Shown: in pieces, positions 1-7,295 of the stretch
How positions within the stretch are numbered: position 1 is the stretch's first letter
Layout of the letters: each line of letters starts with the position of its first letter
Origin: F1-120-MAGs023 sp038228615
GTDB taxonomy: Bacteria > Actinomycetota > Acidimicrobiia > IMCC26256 > PALSA-610
Direction: 5' to 3'
DNA: 52,929 bases
Assembly: GCA_038228615.1 (NCBI GenBank)
Contig: JBBRPC010000002.1
Coordinates: 1 to 52,929, forward strand
Translations under genes and position numbers: made by a program
Notes under the pieces: generated by a model
Seen by the model: the letters and a program-made list of their open reading frames with translations, nothing else
The model's database searches: none
What the model was told of the DNA's origin: nothing

Positions 1-166
1 GGATCTCCGAGTTAATTTCGCCTTCGAGGCCGTGTTCTTTCGCGAGGTGGCCCATCCAGACGCCAGGCGATTCGCCCCGACCCGAGTAGTAATCCTCAAG
101 CCCATCAGCGACCGCTGAGAGGTAATAGTTCTGTGCCCCGCCACGGAGCTTCGCGACGCTCAACAC
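1..166 (-). CDS. MobF/TrwC-type conjugative relaxase, N-terminal fragment cut by the window edge
   Basis: Only the first 55 codons are in the window; the gene runs off the left edge. The translation starts MLSVAKLRGG, followed by QNYYLSAVADGLEDYYSGRG and then a GVWMGHLAKEHGLEGE segment. This is the opening of the TrwC/MobF relaxase domain, where the tyrosine-containing YYL and EDYY stretches precede the catalytic region. Such proteins nick and lead plasmid or ICE DNA during conjugation. The GTG at 166 is chosen because it gives the family's usual MLS-K-L start; a GTG at 175 is also in frame. The gene lies beside excisionase-like and winged-helix genes on the same strand, which fits an integrated conjugative element. 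Whether the full gene is intact cannot be seen. Confidence 0.8.
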   Translation of the reverse strand, partial: MLSVAKLRGGAQNYYLSAVADGLEDYYSGRGESPGVWMGHLAKEHGLEGEINSEI

Positions 167-268
167 GACTGCCACTCACCCACTCGCGACCCCACCCAGA
201 ACCACACCCGCGGCGCGAGTGTGGCCGCGACACCGATGGTGCAAGTGTGTGTCATTACCCGTACGCGA

Positions 269-802
269 TCAACCACCACTCAACCCCGACTCCCCGACCA
301 GACTGTCGAACAACGACCACTCGACCGCACGCGTCCTGTCGCGTTTCGCTTTCGGTTTCACACCAGTCTCGACAACCTGATCGCGAACCCCACCGAGATC
401 ATCGTCACGCTCCACATCGCGTTCGTGTTCGACGCGATCGTCGACTGCGGCAGCACGTTCGATTGTGATCGCGTGCAGCACATAGTGCGTATCGCCGAAA
501 CGCGAATTGCCGAGCACGCGACTCTGGCGTAACTCGATCCAACCCGTCCGTCGCAACGCGGCGAACGCGGACGCGCAACGATCCTTGCCCAACTGCAACT
601 CCGTCGCGGTCGAGCGGACCGTCGCGAACGCCAGCAGTTCATCGTCGAGCGCGACAGCCGACAATGCGAGCGTCTCAAAGACAGTCCATGCCGTCGCACC
701 AACCAGAACCCTCGCAGCGATGCTCTCAACGCGCGTGATGACTTCGAGGCCGTGGTCTGGTGTGAGACGCCACACCAGACCGCTCAAACTCGTCGCGTTC
801 AC
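269..802 (-). CDS. Winged-helix-like hypothetical protein of a mobile element
   Basis: This is a 177-residue protein with a GTG start. Residues about 50-110 (ending in TGWIELRQSRVLGNSRFGDT) read like a winged-helix unit: helices, a short recognition helix, then a beta wing. The C-terminal third is charged and low in complexity (a run of Asp/Arg/Glu and PKAKRDRTR), probably disordered. Its start codon overlaps the stop of the upstream excisionase-like gene (GTGA at 799-802), so the two are translationally coupled. The relaxase follows about 100 bases downstream. A role in replication initiation or regulation of the element is plausible but is an inference; no named family was recognised. Confidence 0.55.
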   Translation of the reverse strand: MNATSLSGLVWRLTPDHGLEVITRVESIAARVLVGATAWTVFETLALSAVALDDELLAFATVRSTATELQLGKDRCASAFAALRRTGWIELRQSRVLGNSRFGDTHYVLHAITIERAAAVDDRVEHERDVERDDDLGGVRDQVVETGVKPKAKRDRTRAVEWSLFDSLVGESGLSGG

Positions 803-999
803 GAAACAGTCGCGGGCGCGGTCGGTGTGCCGAGCAGTGTGTCGATCGCGTGACGCGGGATGACAATGCGTCGACCCAACCGCACATGTACCAACTCACC
901 CCGCGCAACCAACTCATACGCATGCGTACGCGAAATCCCGAGCAGTTCCGCGGTCTCCACCACCGTAAACACCAACCGAGAATCATTCATAACAGGCAT
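799..999 (-). CDS. Excisionase-family / MerR-like HTH DNA-binding protein
   Basis: This 66-residue protein has the signature of the excisionase-type helix-turn-helix family (HTH_17): a TVVETAELLGISRTHAYELV helix pair, then the wing region VHVRLGRRIVIPRHAIDTLL. These proteins bind DNA as Xis-like directionality factors or small regulators in actinobacterial integrative elements. The ATG at 999 is preceded by AAGGGAG with a 7-base spacer, a good ribosome binding site. It is the first gene of a leftward operon (excisionase-like, winged helix, relaxase). No integrase is visible, so the Xis role is inferred from family and context. Confidence 0.75.
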   Translation of the reverse strand: MPVMNDSRLVFTVVETAELLGISRTHAYELVARGELVHVRLGRRIVIPRHAIDTLLGTPTAPATVS

Positions 1000-1538
1000 A
1001 GCGATACTCCCTTGGTCTATGAGTCAGCCGTGCGGGAATGCACAAGCCGCACCCCTAGTGAGCGCACCGAGCAGCCAAATCGGAACCAGAAATCCCGGAA
1101 CCGAAGAAGCTCGACGTACTCACACCTGTTATGTGCTCTTCAAAACCCCAAATCGGAACCAAAATCCAAAGAAAACCGACAAGGTTTCTTCAACGCAGGA
1201 CGCAACGGACGCCGACGGACGCAACGAACTCCGCAGCTGATGCGCAGAGAGCGCTCCCGAAATAACGACTACATGGACTTGGCCATCGGAGTCGGCTGCG
1301 GCGATAAGCACAGCAGCGCCTGCCTGAGCGTTCCCGGCAATGAGCACGCGGCCGTTCAAACGACCGACCGGTCAATAGCGCATCAGCGCGTCGACCAGCC
1401 GAACCCGTCATCTCCTCAGCGTTCAGGTCCGCGACCTGGTCAAGGCTCGCAGCCATCGGTCATGCACGGGATAAGTGGCAGCGAGCTGATCGTGCCGTCG
1501 CGGTACCATGGGGCCAGCGAAAAGAAGAGGCGTGCGAT
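1000..1538. other. Gene-poor stretch of the mobile element
   Basis: No convincing coding sequence is seen between the excisionase-like gene and the antitoxin gene. The open frames here have no ribosome binding site and no recognisable motif. The stretch holds two near-identical 20-base repeats, described separately, and the promoters of the leftward excisionase operon and the rightward antitoxin gene must lie in it. Confidence 0.5.
1075..1167 (+). repeat. Pair of direct repeats in the mobile-element intergenic region
   Basis: The words ccaaatcggaaccagaaatc (from 1075) and ccaaatcggaaccaaaatcc (from 1148) are near-identical direct repeats with starts 73 bases apart. Between and after them are further A-rich, CGGAACC-containing stretches, and ggacgcaacg occurs twice just downstream (about 1199-1226). 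The position, upstream of a leftward xis-like operon, suits operator or accessory-protein binding sites, but this is inference from repetition alone. Confidence 0.4.
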
Positions 1539-1778
1539 ATGACAACTGAACTGCTGGAACGCATAGTCGTCGACCCATCGATCTGCTTCGGCAAGCCCAC
1601 TATCAAAGGCCACCGCATCTGGGTCTCGTTGATCCTTGGATATCTCGCTGAAGGCTGGACCACTGAGGCCGTCATCGAAGAATTCCCCCAACTCACCATC
1701 GACGACATTCGCGCGTGCATCGCTTACGGCGCGCATCTCGCAGACGTGCGCTTTGCGGACCTCGACTCCGTCGCGTGA
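1539..1778 (+). CDS. DUF433 antitoxin (VapB-like)
   Basis: This 79-residue protein matches the DUF433 family: an I-V-D-P-x-I-C-F-G-K-P-x-I-K-G-x-R-I start, then a helical segment (ILGYLAEGWTTEAVIEEFP) and L-T-I-D-D-I-R-A-C-I-A-Y-G. DUF433 proteins are small winged-helix antitoxins commonly paired with PIN-like toxins. The start is preceded by a GAAGAGG ribosome binding site. Its TGA overlaps the GTG of the toxin gene (GTGA, 1775-1778), the usual coupling for this pair. The pair is probably cargo of the element, aiding its maintenance. Confidence 0.85.
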   Translation: MTTELLERIVVDPSICFGKPTIKGHRIWVSLILGYLAEGWTTEAVIEEFPQLTIDDIRACIAYGAHLADVRFADLDSVA

Positions 1779-2149
1779 GATTCAAGCTCGACGAGAACAT
1801 CGGCAACTCTTTCGCAACGGCCCTCGAAGCGGCCGGTCACGATGTCTCGACCGTCGCACGGCAACACATGACTGGAGCCGACGATCGGCGGGTGTACGCA
1901 GTTTGCGCTTCTGAACAACGCGCACTCGTGACGTTCGACCTCGATTTCGCCAATCCGCTCGATTACGACCCGACGCCTACGGCGGGGATCGTAGTTTTCC
2001 GGCTCCCGAACGATGCAACACCAAGCGACATAGGCGCGGCAATCACGACCTTCCTCGACGCGGCCGAGAGACATGATTGCCGAGGACAGCTCTGGGTGGT
2101 CGCCCGCGGTCGCGTGCGCAAGCATGTTCCGCGAACGAGCGACGACTAG
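1775..2149 (+). CDS. DUF5615 PIN-like toxin
   Basis: This 124-residue protein starts MRFKLDENIGNSFATALEAAGHDV, the DUF5615 PIN-like fold in which the first acidic pair (D6, E7) belongs to the metal-binding site. Further on, LVTFDLDFANP supplies the D-x-D acidic motif typical of the family's active centre. Members are predicted metal-dependent RNases acting as toxins. The GTG at 1775 overlaps the stop of the DUF433 gene; the longer in-frame version starting at 1715 would run through the antitoxin and is rejected. The family assignment is firm; RNase activity is inferred from the family. Confidence 0.85.
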   Translation: MRFKLDENIGNSFATALEAAGHDVSTVARQHMTGADDRRVYAVCASEQRALVTFDLDFANPLDYDPTPTAGIVVFRLPNDATPSDIGAAITTFLDAAERHDCRGQLWVVARGRVRKHVPRTSDD

Positions 2150-2464
2150 CAGCCCAGCGCGAAACCGATCGAGAAACGCGACGACAACAATCAACACGAC
2201 AAGAACCACGGTCGCGGTGCACGCGGCAGCCGAGCGGCTCACACGAGCCACGACGCTGCGACACCCAGCGGACCCCCAATAACGCAAAGGAACCGAGAGA
2301 TGCGTGACCACCAACGCCAGTTCGGGGTCCGAACGTTGCAAAAATCGATCGCTGGGTATTTGTTCAGCAACAACTTTGCGTTGCTTCCGTCGTTACTGCC
2401 AAAAGGCACAACAATTCCGGCCTTGATGCCCTGACCAGGCCGTCTATCCAAGGGCGCGCTCGCA
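2150..2464. other. Gene-free stretch between toxin gene and tRNA fragment
   Basis: No supported coding sequence or RNA gene is seen here. Open frames on both strands lack motifs and ribosome binding sites. The stretch would be the outermost non-coding part of the integrated element if the tRNA fragment just to its right is the attachment scar. Confidence 0.45.
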
Positions 2465-2488
2465 GATCGAATCCCACTCCCTCCGCCA
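2465..2488 (+). mobile_element. tRNA-Ser 3'-end fragment, putative att site at the element's right boundary
   Basis: The bases at 2465-2488 form the T-loop (ATCGAAT), the 3' side of a T-stem (CCCAC), the 3' side of an acceptor stem (TCCCTCC), a discriminator G and an encoded CCA. They match the 3' end of the intact tRNA-Ser at 8688-8775 in all but a few positions. The partner strands are missing: the bases 5' of the loop (CGCAG) cannot pair with CCCAC, and no GGAGGGA lies 90 bases upstream. A lone 3' tRNA end on the plus strand is what is left on the far side when an element integrates into a tRNA gene. The reconstituted tRNA would then lie beyond the left edge. The boundary is an inference. 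Confidence 0.6.
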
Positions 2489-2666
2489 ATGTTCACCCGA
2501 AGTTTTGTTCAGGTTTCCGTCGCGAATACGTGACGCGAAGCTGAGCGAAACTCATTTTCTGCTTTCAGCGCGGTTTCAGCGAGTCAGCAGATAGTCCTCG
2601 AAAAGCAGACGGCGATTCGTGCCTACGGGCAGCATTCCGAATCGCCATCCCATCGAGGAGACGAAC
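2489..2666. other. Upstream region of the secreted peptidase gene
   Basis: This non-coding stretch separates the presumed attachment scar from the peptidase start. It carries the ribosome binding site GAGGAG at 2655-2660, which selects the ATG at 2667 over the upstream in-frame start at 2619. No clear promoter hexamers or structured RNA are recognised. Confidence 0.4.
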
Positions 2667-4325
2667 ATGAACGCACTTCGTTACAGCACCGCAGTACTGG
2701 CCCTGGCGGTCGCATCCGGTTCCGGAATCTCGGCCGCGACAGCCGCCGGGGCGGCGCGCAAGCCCGATGCCGTCACCACGACTAGCGCGAAGCAGTTTGC
2801 ACTGGGCGCGCTGGCGCCGAAGGTCCGCGTCGAACCTCCGAAGCAGGCACTCGCGCGGTCCGGGGCGCTCCCCGCGAGCGTCGACTTGTCGCAGTGGACG
2901 ATGCCTGTGGCCAACCAGGGCAACGTCTTATCCTGTGTCTCGTGGGCGATTGGCTACGCGATGCTCGGATGGTATTCGCGCCACGACTTCGGGATCGCGC
3001 AGTCGATGGCGCCGATGTTCGTGTACTCACAGACGAAGATCGGCGGGTTGGACAGTGGGAGTTGGCCGACCGACGCACTCACGGTCCTCAAGAATCAAGG
3101 CATCGATACGGCGAGCCACTACTCGCACGACGGGTTGGACTGGTGGGACCTGCCGGGGGCTTCTGAACGCTCGAACGCTCAGCACTTCACAATTCGCGGG
3201 TTCACCACGTTGTTCGCGAACAATGCGGCCTCGACGATCCCGAGCTCTCTGCCGCAAACGGTTCTCATGAACGAGCTGGCAAAGGGGCATCCGGCTGCAT
3301 TGATGATCTCGGTCCGCGACGGCTTCCGCTACATGGGTCGGACGTCGGACGCGTATGACACCGACACGCAGAGTCTCAACGCTGGTCTGCACGAGGTACT
3401 GGCGATCGGGTACGACGCGCATGGCGTGCTGGTCCAGAATTCCTGGGGCACGACGAACTGGGGCTTTCCGACAGCTGGTCAACCCGGCGGGTTCGGCCGA
3501 ATTGGTTGGAATGTCGTGCAGCAGGACACGCATGAAATCGACACCATCGCAGGGTTTGGGAACGGACACCACGACTTCACCGGCGACGGCGCCAACGATC
3601 TGATCGCTCGCCGGACCGATGGCAACCTGTTCACGTACCGCGGCAACGGGCGCGGCGGCTTCGGAACGCCGATGCAGTCGGGGTCCGGCGCTGCCGTCTT
3701 CAGCGCGATCGTGCCCACACGTGACTTCAACGGAAACGGCACCAATGACGTGATCGCGCGCAAGACCGACGGAACGCTTTGGCTGTACGACGGAACCGCG
3801 AACGGAGTGTTCGGCGGCGGTCAGCAGATCGGACAGGGCTGGAACGTGCTGACGGCGATCCTGGCGCCGGGCGACTTCAATGGTGACGGCACCGCGGATC
3901 TCATCGGCCGCAAGGCTGACGGCACGCTCTGGCTCTACGGCGGAGACGGGCACGGCGGTTGGGTGAGTTCGTTCCCGCAGATCGGACAGGGCTGGAACGT
4001 GCTGACGGCGATCGTCGCGCCAGGCGATTTCAACGGTGACGGCACCGCGGATCTCATCGGCCGCAAGGCTGACGGCACGCTCTGGCTCTACGGCGGAGAC
4101 GGGCACGGCGGTTGGGTGAGTTCGTTTCCGCAGATCGGACAGGGCTGGAACGTGCTGACGGCGATCGTGGCGCCAGGCGACTGGAACGGTGACGGGCGCG
4201 CCGACTTGATCGGTCGCAAGAGCGACGGGACCCTCTGGCTCTACGGCGGAGACGGGCACGGCGGTTGGCTGAGCTCCTTCCCGCAGATCGGGACGGGCTG
4301 GAACACCATGAACGTCATCGGGTGA
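2667..4325 (+). CDS. Secreted papain-like (C1) cysteine peptidase with C-terminal FG-GAP/VCBS repeats
   Basis: This 552-residue protein has an N-terminal signal peptide (about residues 1-28) and a C1A peptidase fold. The oxyanion Gln and catalytic Cys are in ANQGNVLSCVSWAIG (Q84, C90), the catalytic His is in LHEVLAIGYD (H242) and the Asn in NSWG (N258). From about residue 303 onward are FG-GAP/VCBS units of the form GDFNGDGTADLIGRKADGTLWLY, with Asp-rich calcium-binding loops; these build beta-propeller blades used for adhesion or binding. The last units repeat every 51 residues almost identically. It is probably an exported or surface peptidase; substrate unknown. The start at 2667 follows GAGGAG. 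Confidence 0.85.
   Translation: MNALRYSTAVLALAVASGSGISAATAAGAARKPDAVTTTSAKQFALGALAPKVRVEPPKQALARSGALPASVDLSQWTMPVANQGNVLSCVSWAIGYAMLGWYSRHDFGIAQSMAPMFVYSQTKIGGLDSGSWPTDALTVLKNQGIDTASHYSHDGLDWWDLPGASERSNAQHFTIRGFTTLFANNAASTIPSSLPQTVLMNELAKGHPAALMISVRDGFRYMGRTSDAYDTDTQSLNAGLHEVLAIGYDAHGVLVQNSWGTTNWGFPTAGQPGGFGRIGWNVVQQDTHEIDTIAGFGNGHHDFTGDGANDLIARRTDGNLFTYRGNGRGGFGTPMQSGSGAAVFSAIVPTRDFNGNGTNDVIARKTDGTLWLYDGTANGVFGGGQQIGQGWNVLTAILAPGDFNGDGTADLIGRKADGTLWLYGGDGHGGWVSSFPQIGQGWNVLTAIVAPGDFNGDGTADLIGRKADGTLWLYGGDGHGGWVSSFPQIGQGWNVLTAIVAPGDWNGDGRADLIGRKSDGTLWLYGGDGHGGWLSSFPQIGTGWNTMNVIG
3825..4283 (+). repeat. Three 153-bp tandem repeats inside the peptidase gene
   Basis: Units starting at 3825, 3978 and 4131 begin with cagatcggacagggctggaa and repeat with a 153-bp period. 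Long stretches are identical at the DNA level between units, including synonymous positions, which points to recent duplication or gene conversion rather than old protein repeats. Each unit encodes one FG-GAP blade of 51 residues. Such arrays can expand or contract by recombination, changing propeller size. Confidence 0.8.
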
Positions 4326-4373
4326 CATCAGGCTGTCGTGAACTGGCGGTCGGCCGCGGGCAACAATCCTTGG

Positions 4374-5459
4374 ATGGAACAGGCGAACGACGCGGAGCTG
4401 ATCGCGCGATCTCGTGACGAACCGGCCGCCTTCGCCGTGGTCTACGAGCGTTACGCCACCACGATCTACCGCTATGCCGCACGGCGCATTGGCGCGAGCG
4501 ATGCTGAGGAACTCATGGCCGAGACGTTCCGCATCGCGTTCGAGCAACGTGCGACGTATGACACGAGCCGACCATTTGCACGTCCGTGGCTGTATGGCAT
4601 CGCCACCAACCTTGTAGCGCGGCACTATCGCACCGAGACGCGACGACGGCGCGCGACGGCGCGGCTCGAAGCGGGCGACAACACGATAAAGGATGGCAGT
4701 GACCGCGTCGTCGACGCGATCGCAGCTGCCAACCTGCTGCCCGATGTCGTCACAGCAATCAATCGCCTCACGACGGGCGATCGCGACGCGTTGCTGCTCC
4801 ACGTGTGGGAGCAACTCCCCTATGAGGGGGTCGCGGCAGCTCTCGGCATCCCGGTCGGCACGGTGCGGTCGCGCATCAACCGCGCCCGCGCAAAATTGCG
4901 CGAACTCACCGCCGTCACCGACGAACAGCTGGTGCACGCAGATGTTTTTACCGCGAACAAGGAGCGACTCATGACGACGATTACCGGCAACGAACAATCA
5001 GAGGTGTTCGACCACCGCTCGCAGATGTATCCGCGGCTCGCGTATCGCGACGAGCATGCCGCGCTCGAATATCTCACGCGTGTCTTCGGCTTTACAGAGC
5101 GACGCGAGGCCCGTGTCGGGGGCAAGACACCCGACGGATACGACATGGGCGACCACATGCTCGCCTGGCTCGAGTTCGGTGCCGGGCTCGTCATGATCGG
5201 CCATGTCAACGAGGAGGTCCACCGCATCCGGAGTCCGCGCGACGTCGGAAGTGCGACAACGATGATCAACGTCGAGGTAGACGACGTCGACGCGCACTAC
5301 TCGCGAGCAGTCACAGAGGGCGCCGAGATCACCAAGGCACTCGAGGACACGTGGTATGGCGGGCGCGTGTACGAGGCGGCAGACATCGAGGGTCACCAGT
5401 GGCACTTCCAGGAATCTCATGAGCACATCCGCACCCGCGGTGGAGCGGTGCCGACCTAG
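4374..5459 (+). CDS. ECF sigma factor fused in frame to a VOC/glyoxalase-like domain
   Basis: The N-terminal half (about residues 5-180) is an ECF sigma-70 factor. Region 2 contains AFAVVYERYATTIYRYAARR and the -10 recognition part AEELMAETFRIAFE. Region 4 contains LPYEGVAAALGIPVGTVRSRI followed by NRARAKLRE. The C-terminal part (about 215-350) is a VOC fold: PRLAYRDEHAALEYLTRVFGF, then a second half with INVEVDDVDAHY and an ADIEGHQWHFQE end. No stop lies between them. An internal ATG at 4971 (residue 200) is preceded by AAGGAG at a 6-base spacing, so the VOC part may also be made alone. ECF factors with C-terminal sensory-like domains are known; this pairing is unusual. No anti-sigma gene is adjacent. 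The start at 4374 or the GTG at 4338 is uncertain. Confidence 0.8.
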   Translation: MEQANDAELIARSRDEPAAFAVVYERYATTIYRYAARRIGASDAEELMAETFRIAFEQRATYDTSRPFARPWLYGIATNLVARHYRTETRRRRATARLEAGDNTIKDGSDRVVDAIAAANLLPDVVTAINRLTTGDRDALLLHVWEQLPYEGVAAALGIPVGTVRSRINRARAKLRELTAVTDEQLVHADVFTANKERLMTTITGNEQSEVFDHRSQMYPRLAYRDEHAALEYLTRVFGFTERREARVGGKTPDGYDMGDHMLAWLEFGAGLVMIGHVNEEVHRIRSPRDVGSATTMINVEVDDVDAHYSRAVTEGAEITKALEDTWYGGRVYEAADIEGHQWHFQESHEHIRTRGGAVPT

Positions 5460-5533
5460 GTGTGAAGCCAGCGATCCCGTAAGGGTCGCCGATACATGTT
5501 GGCGACACTTGCGCGTATCGGCGAAACTGGTGC

Positions 5534-6034
5534 ATGACTGCACCCGACAACGTCGTCGAACTTCCACTCCGCGAACAGTTCGACGCGTTCATCGACGAAC
5601 ACCGTGCCGTTTTGCACGACTGTCTCGAGGGATTGACCGAAGACGAAGCTCGACGTCGACTCGTCGATTCCGACACCACGTTGCTGGGGCTCGTCAAGCA
5701 CGTGACGTTCGTCGAACGTGTGTGGTTCGAAGAATGCGTCACCGGGAAGTCGCGCGCCGAACTCGGCCTGGTAGCTGGTCCTCCCGAGTCGTTCGTGCTC
5801 GACGACGGCGACACGATCGAATCGGTGCGCGCCACATTCCGAACGACGTGCGAACGATCCCGTGCCGCTAGTGCGTCAATCGGTCTCGACGATGTGGTGA
5901 CCGGGAATCGTCGCGGCCCGTTGCCATTTCGTTGGGTCTTGTTGCACGTATTACGTGAATTCGCCGGGCATTGTGGGCACGCCGACATCCTGCGTGAGCA
6001 GATCCTCGCCGCGCGCCGAAGGCAGAATCGGTAG
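5534..6034 (+). CDS. DinB/DUF664 family protein
   Basis: This 166-residue protein belongs to the DinB-like four-helix bundle superfamily (DUF664). It shows LREQFDAFIDEHRAVLHDCLEGLTEDEARRRLV, then LLGLVKHVTFVERVWFEE with the first metal-type His, and VLLHVLREFAGHCGHADILREQI with the C-terminal His cluster. Family members bind a divalent metal and include thiol transferases such as mycothiol-dependent isomerases and S-transferases. The particular reaction is unknown. It is followed by a convergent TetR gene. Confidence 0.8.
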   Translation: MTAPDNVVELPLREQFDAFIDEHRAVLHDCLEGLTEDEARRRLVDSDTTLLGLVKHVTFVERVWFEECVTGKSRAELGLVAGPPESFVLDDGDTIESVRATFRTTCERSRAASASIGLDDVVTGNRRGPLPFRWVLLHVLREFAGHCGHADILREQILAARRRQNR

Positions 6035-6066
6035 AGCGTGAGGTGTGCCGTGCAACGTGCCGGTCG

Positions 6067-6705
6067 CTAGTCGTGTTGAGATTCGATGGTGGCTGCTTGT
6101 AACGCCGCCGCGACACGATCGACGCAGGCGCGACCTGTGAGGCGAAGGGGTTCTGCACTGCGCGTCGTGCGACTGAGAAGGAAGGCTCCTTCGACGGCAC
6201 AGAACAGCTCGACGGCAAGGTCACGCGCGATTTGCTCCGGAATGCTGGCTTGACACAAACGCAATTCGAGCAGCGCCAACCATGACGCGAACGCGTCGGC
6301 GGCGGCAGCTCGCATGGGTTCGCTTGTGCTCGCGACCTCGAGTGCAACGGTTGCGATTGGGCATGCATCGGCATAGTCGGTCAACTCGACAACCGCGGCT
6401 GCTCCTTCGAAAAAGTTGTGGGTCGCGGCCACCACGTCGCCGCCTTCTTGGAAGATCATGGCGACCAACTCGAGATACGTCATCCCTCCTGCGCGCAGCG
6501 CCGCAACACCGAGTTCTTCCTTGCCGCCCGGAAAGAAGTGATACAGCGACCCGTACGGTGCATTGCTTGCCGACAAGATCGCTTTGATTCCGGTCGCAGC
6601 GTATCCACCGCGACTGAAGAGCTCGCTGCTCGCGGCCAGAATCCGCTCGCGTGTCGCATGTTCCTCTGGCCTGGCTGGGGATGTGTGAACCTTGACGCTC
6701 GGCAC
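6067..6705 (-). CDS. TetR/AcrR family transcriptional regulator
   Basis: This protein of about 212 residues has a TetR HTH near the N-terminus: RERILAASSELFSRGGYAAT, IKAILSASNAPYGSLYHFF, then PGGKEELGVAAL. The remainder is a helical ligand-binding domain (ACPIATVALEV...LLELRLCQA) typical of the LmrA/YxaF-type subgroup. It faces a SnoaL-like gene divergently, so autoregulation and control of that neighbour are likely. The GTG at 6705 is preferred over the GTG at 6714 because a TATAGT hexamer lies exactly 7 bases upstream, consistent with leaderless transcription. The inducer is unknown. Confidence 0.85.
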   Translation of the reverse strand: MPSVKVHTSPARPEEHATRERILAASSELFSRGGYAATGIKAILSASNAPYGSLYHFFPGGKEELGVAALRAGGMTYLELVAMIFQEGGDVVAATHNFFEGAAAVVELTDYADACPIATVALEVASTSEPMRAAAADAFASWLALLELRLCQASIPEQIARDLAVELFCAVEGAFLLSRTTRSAEPLRLTGRACVDRVAAALQAATIESQHD

Positions 6706-6712
6706 GAGGTTC

Positions 6713-6740
6713 ACTATAGTATTAGAACGATCTATCTAGT
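6713..6740. promoter_or_regulatory. Divergent promoter/operator between tetR-type and SnoaL-type genes
   Basis: The perfect 8-base palindrome ACTATAGT (6713-6720) overlaps a TATAGT -10-like hexamer reading leftward toward the regulator's GTG at 6705. A related TAGT-ended stretch (ATCTATCTAGT, to 6740) lies on the rightward side, making a loose larger dyad. TetR regulators usually bind such dyads in the shared intergenic region; the exact operator is inferred. Confidence 0.4.
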
Positions 6741-6754
6741 GACGAGGACTCGAT

Positions 6755-7246
6755 ATGTACAAGGCTGCGGTTCGTTTCATGATCCGGCGCACGATCCGAG
6801 CGCTCAACCGCGGCGACTACCGGCCGGCGCTGGCGATGTTTGCAGCGAATGGCGAGTTGGCGTTCCCTGGTGACAACAGCTGGTCGCGCCAACAACGTGA
6901 GCCCCAACTCGGGCGCGAGTCGTTTGCTACGCATCGTGGACGCGCTGAAATTGAAGCGTTTCTTGGCAGGTATGTGGAACAAGGAATCGTCATGGAAGTC
7001 GATGACATTCTTGTCAACGGACCGCCCTGGAACACCCGAGCGGCCGCCCGTGTGCATCATTGGATCCCCGGCCCGGATGGTCGCGACGTCTATACGAACC
7101 GGGCAGTGATGTTCGTCAGCACCTCTTGGGGCAAGATCCGCTACCAAGAGGATTACGAAGACACCGTGCGTGTCGCCGCGTACGACCAGAAATTCGACCA
7201 GACCGTCGACGCTGGGGCGCCCGCCGAACATGCTCCGACTCGGTAG
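6755..7246 (+). CDS. SnoaL-like / NTF2-fold protein
   Basis: This 163-residue protein has the cone-shaped NTF2/SnoaL fold pattern: an N-terminal helix RRTIRALNRGDYRPALAMFA, a beta strand with FPGDNSW, the GRAEIEAFLGRYVEQGI helix, and a final WGKIRYQEDYEDTVRV strand. The family includes polyketide cyclases, limonene epoxide hydrolases and many proteins of unknown role, so no reaction is assigned. The ATG follows GAGGA with a suitable spacer. It is divergent from the TetR gene, its probable regulator. Confidence 0.75.
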   Translation: MYKAAVRFMIRRTIRALNRGDYRPALAMFAANGELAFPGDNSWSRQQREPQLGRESFATHRGRAEIEAFLGRYVEQGIVMEVDDILVNGPPWNTRAAARVHHWIPGPDGRDVYTNRAVMFVSTSWGKIRYQEDYEDTVRVAAYDQKFDQTVDAGAPAEHAPTR

Positions 7247-7295
7247 GCAATCCAGCCGCGAACGCGACGCTTGGCCGCTCGCGTAAGGTCGATCC

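Noticed and set aside
2399..2488. A complete tRNA-Ser at the left fragment
   Set aside because: No 5' acceptor strand, D-arm or anticodon arm precedes the T-loop and the 5' T-stem does not pair, so only the 3' end is present.
3027..4997. Very long open frame (656 codons) on the minus strand opposite the peptidase and sigma-factor genes
   Set aside because: It runs antisense to two genes with clear domains and motifs; its length follows from GC-rich codon bias and the FG-GAP repeats. It has no recognisable motif.
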